From NCBI GenBank assembly GCA_964568355.1, contig CAZMRK010000416.1, forward strand, positions 1 to 12,003: DNA of 12,003 nucleotides, read 5' to 3'. Below, one piece after another: positions 6,598 through 12,003 of the stretch (the stretch's first letter is position 1; every line of letters begins with the position of its first letter). Position numbers and translations under genes: made by a program. The notes under the pieces are model-generated. The model worked only from the letters and a program-made list of their open reading frames with translations. It made no database searches and was not told the DNA's origin. Source of the stretch: JAJPJX01 sp964568355 (GTDB taxonomy: Bacteria > Acidobacteriota > Terriglobia > Bryobacterales > Bryobacteraceae).

Positions 6598-7673
6598 AGC
6601 TTCTGATACGCCCGCCGCGCCACGATTAATTCTTCATTCGTCGCCAGCGCCAATACCTTCACTTTGGAATTCGGGGCGGAGACAAGCCGGTCCCCCGATC
6701 CGCTTTGATTTGCCTCCGGATCCAGCTCCACACCTAAGAACCCCAGTTTTTCGCAGCAGGCGGCTCGCAGGCGGGCGGAGTTTTCCCCGATCCCTCCGGT
6801 GAAGGCGATCGCGTCCAGCCCACCCATCGCCACCGCATAGGCGCCCAAGGTCTTGCGAACCTCATAGACGAAGACCTGCAGAGCCAGGGCGGCGCAGTCG
6901 TTGCCCTTTTCCTCCGCCTCTTCCAGGTCGCGGACGTCTCCCCCCGCGATTCCGGAAAGCCCGGCGAGCCCGCCTTCTCCGGCCAATTGGCGGCGCGCCT
7001 CTTCCGCCGTCCAGCCGTGCCGCTCGATCATGAACAACACGCCGAACACATCCAGATCGCCGTGCCGGGTGGCGTTCTCCAGGCCCGACTGCGGCGAGAA
7101 CCCCATCGTCGTATCCACCGAGCGGCCGCGATCGATGGCGCACATCGACGAGCTGCCGCCCAGGTGGGCGCTGACCAGGCGCACATCGCCGCCCAACATC
7201 TCGCGGCAGCGCTCGCGGATGTACTGGTGGGAAGCGCCATGGAAACCGTACTTGGCCACTCCCTCTTTCCGCCACAAAGCGGGGACGCCGTAGGCGCGCG
7301 CATGTTCCGGGATGGTGGCGTGAAATTCGGTCTCAAAGGCCGCCACCAGGGGAATACCCGGCAGGGTGTCCTGGAATGCGCGAATCGCCGAGAGATAGAT
7401 GGAGTTATGCGCCGGCGCCGCGGGCAGGAACTCCTCCATGGCCCGGATCACGCCTTCATCGATGACGAAAGTCCCACGGTAGCGCGGTCCGCCGTGGACC
7501 GCCTTAAAGCCCACCGCATGAATCGGCGTCTCTCCCGTGCCGATCTGCGCGATGGCGTCGTGGTAATCGCGCACTCTCTCCAGCTTGCCTTTGGCCAGCA
7601 CCTTCTCCGAAGGCATTTCGAGAATCTGGTACTTCAGCGACGTGGAACCGAGATTGGGTATGAGCAGGTTCAT
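6576..7673 (-). CDS. Acetate/propionate kinase family protein
   Basis: 365-residue acetokinase-family enzyme (ASKHA fold), expected to transfer phosphate between ATP and a short-chain carboxylate. Family blocks in order: NLGSTSLKYQ (7-16) with N7, FKAVHGG (56-62), APAHNS (86-91), FETEFHATIPEHA (113-125), KYGFHGASH (141-149), AHLGGSSS (169-176), DTTMGFSP (187-194), TRHGD (202-206), FTGGIGEN (291-298) and TNEEL (345-349). Against the Methanosarcina thermophila enzyme, R91 is Lys here (K57), D148 is Glu (E114), and HLGNG reads HLGGS. H145 and R203 match H180 and R241. It is also about 40 residues shorter than usual. So it belongs to the family but its substrate is uncertain. Its ATG overlaps the TGA of the secreted TPR-like protein (ATGA), implying coupled translation. 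No phosphotransacetylase gene is in view. Confidence 0.9.
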   Translation of the reverse strand: MNLLIPNLGSTSLKYQILEMPSEKVLAKGKLERVRDYHDAIAQIGTGETPIHAVGFKAVHGGPRYRGTFVIDEGVIRAMEEFLPAAPAHNSIYLSAIRAFQDTLPGIPLVAAFETEFHATIPEHARAYGVPALWRKEGVAKYGFHGASHQYIRERCREMLGGDVRLVSAHLGGSSSMCAIDRGRSVDTTMGFSPQSGLENATRHGDLDVFGVLFMIERHGWTAEEARRQLAGEGGLAGLSGIAGGDVRDLEEAEEKGNDCAALALQVFVYEVRKTLGAYAVAMGGLDAIAFTGGIGENSARLRAACCEKLGFLGVELDPEANQSGSGDRLVSAPNSKVKVLALATNEELIVARRAYQKLKRQERP

Positions 7674-8800
7674 TTGAGACCAGCGTACTGCTGTTTGATA
7701 CGTGCGATGTTTTTGGTGGACTCCCCCTGGTAGGGGCTCTTGATCGCCGCGCAGGCCCGGAAGTAGCCCACGGCATCCTGCGGCTTCTCCAGTTTATAGT
7801 CCGCGACGCCCAACAGGAAGAGCGTCTCGGCTTTCATGCCCACATTCCCCTGCACCAGCGGGAGGGCCTCGCGCAGTTCTTTATCGGCCTGAGCCAGTTT
7901 GTTCTGCTGGAAGTACTGCTTGCCGCTCATGTAGTGGGCCAGGCCGGTGAACAGGTTCTTGCGACTGGCCCAGTCGGCATCGGAGACGCCGTCCGGCTTG
8001 GGCTTGCTGCTCATGATCTCTACGATCTTGGCGGAATACACGTGCACTTTCTCCGGATCTTTTTTCTTCTGAAGATAGTTGTCCGCCAGGACCAGCAGCA
8101 TGTCCTCGTTCGGCGTGCCGGACGCTGCCATCTTCTCGGCGACCTCCAGGGCCTTATCGGTCTGTTTGCTTTGCTGGTAGGCCAGGAAGACCGCCGGGTA
8201 GGCCTGCGCCAGATATTCGCTCTTGGGATTGCGCTGCTCCAGCGCCTCGATCAGCATCGCCTTCTTCTGCGGATCGGGAACCTGCAGCGCGGCGGCGTAG
8301 AGCGAATATTCGGTGTAGGTGTTCACCTGGCGGGCATAGTCCACGCGCCGCTTCCAGTCTTCGACTTCATCCTGCTCTTTCGGCTGCGGCGAATTGACCA
8401 CCTGGAGCGCCAGTTCCGACGTTTTCGCCGACCACGTCCGAATCTGATCGGCATCTTTCTTCAGCTCCGCGGCTTTCAATGTCTGGTGAGCATCCTCCAC
8501 GCATGCCGGAGGGATGGCCGCCAGTTTTTCTCCTGCCGCCAGCGCCTTGTCGCCATTGTTGGCCTTGATCGAGCCTGTCAGGATCTGCTCGTAGACCCAC
8601 CCGGCGGCCTCGTGCTGCGGATACTGCGCCACGAACTCATCCAGCAGCGCGGCCTTCTTGGCTTCATCCGATTCCTGCCCGATCTTTTGCAGGAGCTGAC
8701 CTTCGGGCTTCTCGGCGTTCACTTCGCCGATCTTGTGGCATTGTGCAAATCCGCTCCCGGCTGCCAGCAGAGCCGCCAGCAGTGCCAAACTCGTTCTCAT
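7670..8800 (-). CDS. Secreted tetratricopeptide-repeat-like protein
   Basis: 376-residue exported protein with a signal peptide (MRTSLALLAALLAAGSGFA, cleavage before QC) and an almost wholly helical, Ala-, Lys- and Gln-rich mature part. TPR-like helical pairs are visible at about 195-227 (YPAVFLAYQQSKQTDKALEV), 283-315 (HYMSGKQYFQQNKLAQADKE) and 322-352 (FLLGVADYKLEKPQDAVGYF). An earlier one is possible near 65-97. Such proteins are scaffolds for protein contacts; nothing points to an enzyme. SGFAQC does not fit a lipobox well, so I do not call it a lipoprotein. The start is fixed by a strong GGAGG 7 bases before ATG. It is the first gene of a two-gene unit with the acetate-kinase-family gene, an odd pairing of an exported scaffold with a cytoplasmic kinase, and its function is unknown. 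Confidence 0.85.
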   Translation of the reverse strand: MRTSLALLAALLAAGSGFAQCHKIGEVNAEKPEGQLLQKIGQESDEAKKAALLDEFVAQYPQHEAAGWVYEQILTGSIKANNGDKALAAGEKLAAIPPACVEDAHQTLKAAELKKDADQIRTWSAKTSELALQVVNSPQPKEQDEVEDWKRRVDYARQVNTYTEYSLYAAALQVPDPQKKAMLIEALEQRNPKSEYLAQAYPAVFLAYQQSKQTDKALEVAEKMAASGTPNEDMLLVLADNYLQKKKDPEKVHVYSAKIVEIMSSKPKPDGVSDADWASRKNLFTGLAHYMSGKQYFQQNKLAQADKELREALPLVQGNVGMKAETLFLLGVADYKLEKPQDAVGYFRACAAIKSPYQGESTKNIARIKQQYAGLK

Positions 8801-8807
8801 TCACACA

Positions 8808-8851
8808 CCTCCCCGATTTTTTGGGCAATAGTACCACAAACATCGGGGAAG
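8808..8851 (-). promoter_or_regulatory. Inverted repeat covering the Shine-Dalgarno of the TPR gene
   Basis: On the minus strand, 8851-8842 (CTTCCCCGAT) can pair with 8817-8808 (ATCGGGGAGG), a 10-base stem with one G-U pair and a 24-base loop. The 3' arm contains the whole GGAGG ribosome-binding site, so folding would hide it. A TACTAT resembling a -10 lies in the loop. If that is the promoter, the 5' arm would not be transcribed and the stem would be irrelevant at the RNA level. Confidence 0.3.
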
Positions 8852-8910
8852 AGAAATCATGCGACCGCCCGACGCCGCGGCCTCCCGGCCGTCGATGCTA
8901 GAGTGAACAC

Positions 8911-8917
8911 AAGGAGG
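8911..8917 (+). promoter_or_regulatory. Strong Shine-Dalgarno of inositol oxygenase gene
   Basis: AAGGAGG lies 8 bases before the ATG at 8926, a near-perfect ribosome-binding site that fixes the start. Just upstream, TGC-TAGAGT (8896-8904) could be an extended -10 element, but no -35 is evident. Confidence 0.75.
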
Positions 8918-8925
8918 GATCCCGG

Positions 8926-9765
8926 ATGCAAGGTCCGCTCACCAGCCTGGACCAGTGGGACGACTTCGTCCAGGTTCGCTACGATCCGAACCGCCGCCAG
9001 GACCACTTTCGCCAGCACACCACGGAAGCTCCCGCCGTCGTGCGCGAATTCTACCGGCTGAACCATACTCACCAGACGCTCGATTTCGTACGCCGCAAGA
9101 AGCGCGAGTACTCGGCCCTGCAGAAACGGCGCATGGGCATCTGGGAGGCAATGGAATACCTCAACACGCTGGTCGACGACAGCGATCCCGATACCGACCT
9201 CTCCCAGATCGAGCACTTGCTGCAGACCGCCGAGGCCATCCGCCGGGACGGCCGCCCGCGCTGGTTCATCCTGACCGGTCTGATCCACGACCTGGGGAAG
9301 ATTCTGTGCCTGTTCGGCGAGCCGCAGTGGGCTGTGGTGGGCGATACCTTTCCCGTAGGCTGCGCCTGGTCAAAGACGATCGTCTATCCGGATTACTTCG
9401 CCGCTAATCCGGATGCTCAGGTGCCGGAATATCAGACACGCCTGGGAGTCTATCGCGAAGGCTGCGGGCTGGATCAGGTGGATCTCTCCTGGGGCCACGA
9501 CGAGTATCTCTATCAGGTGGTGAAAGGCTACCTGCCGCTCGAAGGGCTGTACATGATCCGCTACCACTCCTTCTACCCCTGGCATCAGGAGGGAGCTTAC
9601 AGCTATTTCCTGAACGATCAGGACCGACGGATGCTCGAATGGGTGCGCGCCTTCAACCCCTACGACCTGTACTCGAAGAGCGCCGAACGGCCGGATCTGG
9701 AAAAGATCAAGCCCTTCTACCAGGATCTGATTGCCGAATATTTCCCACCACTACTGAACTGGTAG
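8926..9765 (+). CDS. myo-Inositol oxygenase (MIOX)
   Basis: 279-residue non-heme di-iron oxygenase that cleaves myo-inositol with O2 to D-glucuronate, in the cytoplasm. Similarity to the animal enzyme runs end to end: HTHQT (47-51), VDDSDPD (83-89), GEPQWAVVGDTFPVGC (131-146), SWGHDEYLYQ (188-197), MIRYHSFYPWH (210-220) and a C-terminal Trp. All six iron ligands are present: H97 (EHLLQTAE), H121 and D122 (IHDLGK), H191, H214 and D247 (FNPYDLYS). R29, D85 and K125, placed like substrate-binding residues of the mouse/human protein, are also kept. Length equals the eukaryotic family (about 285), so it is neither truncated nor fused. It stands alone on the plus strand, divergent from the TPR gene and convergent with the VWFA gene. 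No iol or uronate genes are nearby, so whether it feeds catabolism or glucuronate supply for polysaccharides is open. Confidence 0.96.
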   Translation: MQGPLTSLDQWDDFVQVRYDPNRRQDHFRQHTTEAPAVVREFYRLNHTHQTLDFVRRKKREYSALQKRRMGIWEAMEYLNTLVDDSDPDTDLSQIEHLLQTAEAIRRDGRPRWFILTGLIHDLGKILCLFGEPQWAVVGDTFPVGCAWSKTIVYPDYFAANPDAQVPEYQTRLGVYREGCGLDQVDLSWGHDEYLYQVVKGYLPLEGLYMIRYHSFYPWHQEGAYSYFLNDQDRRMLEWVRAFNPYDLYSKSAERPDLEKIKPFYQDLIAEYFPPLLNW

Positions 9766-9812
9766 CGCAAGCTTCAGCTTGCAGCGTCGACTTCAGTCGA
9801 CGAGCATCCTAC
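9762..9812. repeat. REP-like double hairpin between convergent genes
   Basis: Two hairpins lie side by side. The first pairs GCAAGC (9767-9772) with GCTTGC (9777-9782), and the second pairs CGTCGAC (9785-9791) with GTCGACG (9796-9802). Both have the same TTCA loop. GTAG (9762-9765) stands at the left foot and CTAC (its complement, 9809-9812) at the right end. GTAG next to a small palindrome is the hallmark of REP elements mobilised by RAYT (TnpA-REP) transposases, and two inverted units resemble a BIME. The stop codons of both flanking genes are read from these tetranucleotides. No T-run follows either hairpin, so a classical terminator is less likely, though it may still help end both transcripts. 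Confidence 0.6.
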
Positions 9813-10909
9813 TGCGACGCCACCCAGTACCCCGGCCTGGTGCGGATCGTCAAATCCCGCCGGCCCTGCACGCTTACGACGATATCGTGCCAGCCGCCTT
9901 CTTCGCGGTTGGACGGCACATAGCTGATCATGTACTGGCTGTGCAGCTCGCTGCCGATATCGGTGATGGCATTGGCCAGGTCTTTTTCGCGTACAAAGGA
10001 GTGCTCGACGCCGCCCGTCCCTTTCGTATACACCTCGATCGGGTTATCCACGAAGATGGCCTTCACGTCCCGGAAGATTTCGACCAGCATCGGCACAAAC
10101 TCGGCGCGACCGCCTTCCATGCCATAGGCCTGCGCCACGCTGGTCGGGGTCGCCGGAACCCCCGGAGGCATGGGGTGCGAAGCCGGCAAGCGGTTGTCGG
10201 GGCGAGGCGGCTGCCCCCGGCCCATGACCGTGGTCACCAGGCGGGAAACGTTCACCGTATACACGCTGACGTTCGACAACTCCAGCGCCAGCATGGTGTC
10301 CTTGACGCGCCCTTCGCTGGCGCCGTCGCGGGTCTCGCTGACCAGCAGCAGGACGCGGCGCCGGTTGGCCGGACGCGACCGCAGCATACGCGATCCCGCC
10401 AGGACGGCGTCGTTCATGCGATGGCTGCTGCTGCCGGCGCGAATCTTCTTGATCGCATCGGACACCAGGTTCGCATCCGTGGTGAAATCCTGCATCGTGC
10501 GGACCCGGCTGTCGAAGGCGATTACGGCCACCTCACCCTGCTCGCCGACCATCAGCGGCTGAATGAGAGAACCCAGCTTGTAGATCTTGGGCAGGATGGC
10601 ATCCATCCGATCGCTGCACTGGATGGCGATCACCAGCGAGATCGGCTGATACGAAACATCCACCTTGATGTTCTGCTCTTTGCCGTTATCGGCCAGATGG
10701 AAGTATTCCGGCCCGATCCCGTTGACGTAAGCGCCATCCCGATCGAGCACGGTCACCGGCGCTACCACCACCTGTACCGTAGCGCGAAAAATCCTATCCG
10801 GATCCTGCGACGATGAAGACTCCTGCGGGGGCGGCGGGGGCGGAGATGCCTGCTGGGCTACCGCCGCTGCGCAAACAATGCCGGCGAGAATCAATCGAAA
10901 ACCTGCCAT
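9809..10909 (-). CDS. Secreted VWFA-related Acidobacterial domain protein
   Basis: 366-residue exported protein. Signal peptide MAGFRLILAGIVCAAAVA is followed by a Pro/Ser-rich linker (QQASPPPPPPQESSSS). Residues 42-82 (TVQVVVAPVTVLDRDGAYVN, then PEYFHLADNGKEQNI) form the small beta domain that precedes the VWA fold in this Acidobacteria-specific family. The VWA domain runs about 88-340: strand SLVIAIQ (91-97), VAVIAFDSRV (127-136), RVLLLVSETRDG (185-196), YMISYVPSN (326-334), ending GYWVASQ. The metal-site motif DxSxS reads Q97-C-S99-D-R101, so metal-dependent binding is doubtful. A Pro-rich insert (233-257) interrupts the domain. I start at ATG 10909, with AGGAG 4 bases upstream, not at ATG 10936, which would place nine residues before the signal peptide and overlap moaB. 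It lies 13 bases after moaB and is probably co-transcribed; no functional link to Moco is apparent. Confidence 0.9.
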   Translation of the reverse strand: MAGFRLILAGIVCAAAVAQQASPPPPPPQESSSSQDPDRIFRATVQVVVAPVTVLDRDGAYVNGIGPEYFHLADNGKEQNIKVDVSYQPISLVIAIQCSDRMDAILPKIYKLGSLIQPLMVGEQGEVAVIAFDSRVRTMQDFTTDANLVSDAIKKIRAGSSSHRMNDAVLAGSRMLRSRPANRRRVLLLVSETRDGASEGRVKDTMLALELSNVSVYTVNVSRLVTTVMGRGQPPRPDNRLPASHPMPPGVPATPTSVAQAYGMEGGRAEFVPMLVEIFRDVKAIFVDNPIEVYTKGTGGVEHSFVREKDLANAITDIGSELHSQYMISYVPSNREEGGWHDIVVSVQGRRDLTIRTRPGYWVASQ

Positions 10910-10913
10910 GCCA

Positions 10914-10918
10914 CTCCT
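10914..10918 (-). promoter_or_regulatory. Shine-Dalgarno deciding the VWFA gene start
   Basis: AGGAG on the minus strand, 4 bases before the ATG at 10909. It lies in the 13-base gap after the moaB stop and supports 10909 over the upstream ATG at 10936. Confidence 0.6.
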
Positions 10919-10922
10919 GACG

Positions 10923-11429
10923 TTATCGGTTCGCACTGGTTTCGGAAATCGAACGATGCTCCGTCTTCCCGGTTAAAAGGTCCAGCACGTGCGGTACCAA
11001 TTCCACGATAGCACCCAACGACTCGACCGCGCCTCGGGGCGAGCCGGGCAGATTGACGATCAGGACTCGCCCGCGCGTTCCGGCCACCGCGCGCGAAAGG
11101 CTGGCCAGCGGAGTCGATTCCCGCCCCCGCGAGCGCATCAATTCTCCCAGGCCGGGAATCTCTTTCTCGAGAATCTGCCGTGTGGCTTCCGGCGTGTTGT
11201 CGCGGGCGGCCACGCCGGTGCCGCCGGTCGTAAAGATCGCCGAAATCGCGCCGCTATCGGCCAGTTCCGCCAGGCGCGCGCTGATCCCCGGCGCATCGTC
11301 CGGCAGTACCTCGGCCACCGCGACCTCCCAGCCCCGCTGCTCCAGAAATTCCCGGAGCGCCGGGCCGGAACGATCCACTCGCGTGCCGGCGTGCGTGGAA
11401 TCACTGATGGTAAGGATCGCCGCCTTCAT
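10923..11429 (-). CDS. moaB: MoaB/Mog family molybdenum cofactor biosynthesis protein
   Basis: 168-residue protein of the MoaB/Mog family, which activates molybdopterin with ATP to give adenylyl-molybdopterin before metal insertion. Signature blocks: ILTISDSTHAGTRVDRSGP (5-23), the phosphate-binding TTGGTGVAARDNTPEAT (67-83) with D77 matching the catalytic Asp of Mog/Cnx1G, and LIVNLPGSPRGAVE (123-136). D44/D45 are placed like the second acidic residue. Length fits MoaB. Whether the product is the active adenylyltransferase (Mog-like) or an E. coli MoaB-type paralogue cannot be settled by eye. The ATG overlaps the moaC stop (ATGA), with AAAGG about 7 bases upstream, so it is coupled to moaC within the operon moeA-moaC-moaB. 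Confidence 0.93.
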   Translation of the reverse strand: MKAAILTISDSTHAGTRVDRSGPALREFLEQRGWEVAVAEVLPDDAPGISARLAELADSGAISAIFTTGGTGVAARDNTPEATRQILEKEIPGLGELMRSRGRESTPLASLSRAVAGTRGRVLIVNLPGSPRGAVESLGAIVELVPHVLDLLTGKTEHRSISETSANR

Positions 11430-11911
11430 CGCCTGACCTTTCCCTTTCCGGACCGCTGGAAATCGCCGCTCTTCCCTCCGGTTTTCTCAAGCAAATAAAG
11501 GTCCTGAATCTCGATCGATTTATCCAGCGCCTTAGTCATGTCATAGACCGTCAGCGCGGCCGTCGCGGCAGCCGTCAGCGCTTCCATTTCGACGCCGGTC
11601 TGCGCCGTGGTCGCCGCGCTCGCGACAATTCGGACCCCGCGCGCCTCGACCCGGACCTCCACATCGGCGTGTGTGAGCATCAGCGGATGGCAGAGCGGAA
11701 TCAGCTCGGAAGTCTTTTTGGCGGCTCCGATACCTGCGATCCGCGCGATCTCCAGCGGATTCCCTTTGGGGTTTTCCGGCAGCCTGGCCAGCACCGACGG
11801 GCGAATGCGCACAAAGGCGTGGGCGCGCGCCGTCCGCCGTGTCTCCGCTTTCCCGGAGACATCGACCATGCGCGGGCTGCCGGCTGCATCGTAGTGCGAG
11901 AGCTTTTTCAT
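11426..11911 (-). CDS. moaC: Cyclic pyranopterin monophosphate synthase MoaC
   Basis: 161-residue enzyme that, after the radical-SAM protein MoaA, converts the 3',8-cyclo-GTP intermediate to cyclic pyranopterin monophosphate, the first stable precursor of molybdenum cofactor. Motifs: MVDVSGKAETRR (15-26), ELIPLCHPLMLTH (69-81) with H75, GVEMEALTA (106-114) with E108 and E110, VYDMTKALDK (122-131) with D124 and K127, and EKTGGKSGDF (142-151) with K143. These correspond to E. coli H77, E112, E114, D128, K131 and K147, a constant offset apart from H75. I start at ATG 11911, which overlaps the moeA stop as ATGA and gives the usual N-terminus. The longer start at 11947 would add 12 residues that are really moeA sequence in another frame. 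No Shine-Dalgarno is needed if translation is coupled. Confidence 0.96.
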   Translation of the reverse strand: MKKLSHYDAAGSPRMVDVSGKAETRRTARAHAFVRIRPSVLARLPENPKGNPLEIARIAGIGAAKKTSELIPLCHPLMLTHADVEVRVEARGVRIVASAATTAQTGVEMEALTAAATAALTVYDMTKALDKSIEIQDLYLLEKTGGKSGDFQRSGKGKVRR

Positions 11912-12003
11912 TTGAGCAATATCCGAATCAGGTCGCCCGCCTGCCACTCGGCGCGGTCGGGATCGGTCACCAGGAACGCATTGGCGCGCGTGAGCGCCGG
12001 AAT
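11908..12003 (-). CDS. moeA: Molybdopterin molybdenumtransferase MoeA, C-terminal end (cut by window edge)
   Basis: The minus strand from the window edge reads 31 codons to a TGA at 11910-11908. The peptide has ANAFLVTDPDR, then WQAGDLIRILLK. This matches the small C-terminal beta-barrel domain (domain IV) of MoeA, which usually ends with a [RS]-A-N-[AG]-[LF] block and AGDxVxVLLL. MoeA inserts molybdate into adenylyl-molybdopterin to give active Moco. Its stop overlaps the moaC start (AAATGA), and the order moeA-moaC-moaB is a common Moco arrangement, which supports the call despite the short visible part. The catalytic domain is outside the window. Confidence 0.85.
   Translation of the reverse strand: MPALTRANAFLVTDPDRAEWQAGDLIRILLK

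Noticed and set aside
7670..8800. Lipoprotein signal in the TPR protein (SGFAQC)
   Set aside because: Gln directly before the Cys does not fit a lipobox. An ordinary signal peptide cut after GFA fits better.
8878..8891. Small GC hairpin CGGCC-TCCC-GGCCG upstream of MIOX
   Set aside because: A 5-base stem in GC-rich DNA is expected by chance, and it has no T-run.
7934..9061. 375-codon plus-strand open frame across the TPR gene into MIOX
   Set aside because: It runs antisense to a signal-peptide-bearing gene with a strong ribosome-binding site, then out of frame through MIOX, and shows no family resemblance.
9779..10816. 345-codon plus-strand open frame opposite the VWFA gene
   Set aside because: His/Arg/Asp-rich low-information translation, antisense to a recognised family member.

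Overview
The window looks like chromosomal DNA of an Acidobacteriota member, probably of the Solibacter/Bryobacter type. The base composition is GC-rich (my estimate, about 60%). It carries a secreted von Willebrand-like protein of the 'VWFA-related Acidobacterial domain' type, a large M14 peptidase typical of that phylum, tandem M48 peptidases and a bacterial myo-inositol oxygenase. This placement is inferred from gene families, not from a marker gene. The window is almost fully coding, with no gene-free stretch above 130 bases, no RNA gene, no insertion sequence and no CRISPR array.

Layout. (a) 1-4478, minus strand, four genes in one apparent operon read right to left: a class V PLP aminotransferase-fold protein without the desulfurase cysteine, a xylose-isomerase-like TIM-barrel protein, a secreted M14 zinc carboxypeptidase with a GTG start, and the N-terminus of a DHH-family phosphoesterase cut by the left edge. 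(b) 4505-6542, plus strand, two tandem paralogous secreted M48 zinc peptidases, closed by a strong intrinsic terminator at 6565-6597. (c) 6576-8800, minus strand, a secreted TPR-like protein whose stop overlaps the start of an acetate-kinase-family enzyme (ATGA overlap). (d) 8926-9765, plus strand, a myo-inositol oxygenase with all six iron ligands. (e) 9762-9812, a REP-like double hairpin between two converging genes. (f) 9809-12003, minus strand, a molybdenum-cofactor operon moeA (3' end only), moaC and moaB with ATGA overlaps, followed after 13 bases by the secreted VWFA-like protein.

Working together: MoaC and the MoaB/Mog and MoeA proteins cover cyclic pyranopterin formation, molybdopterin adenylylation and metal insertion. 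The M48 pair and the M14 enzyme are exported peptidases, suggesting envelope protein quality control and peptide scavenging. MIOX opens inositol to D-glucuronate, but no other inositol or uronate gene is visible here.

I found no clear new multi-gene system. The points most worth a second look are the REP-like double hairpin whose ends supply both flanking stop codons, the conservative changes at catalytic positions of the acetate kinase homologue, the degenerate metal site of the VWFA protein, the M48 tandem duplication with its repeated RPTLRR-type tail motif, and a stem that would cover the Shine-Dalgarno of the TPR gene.
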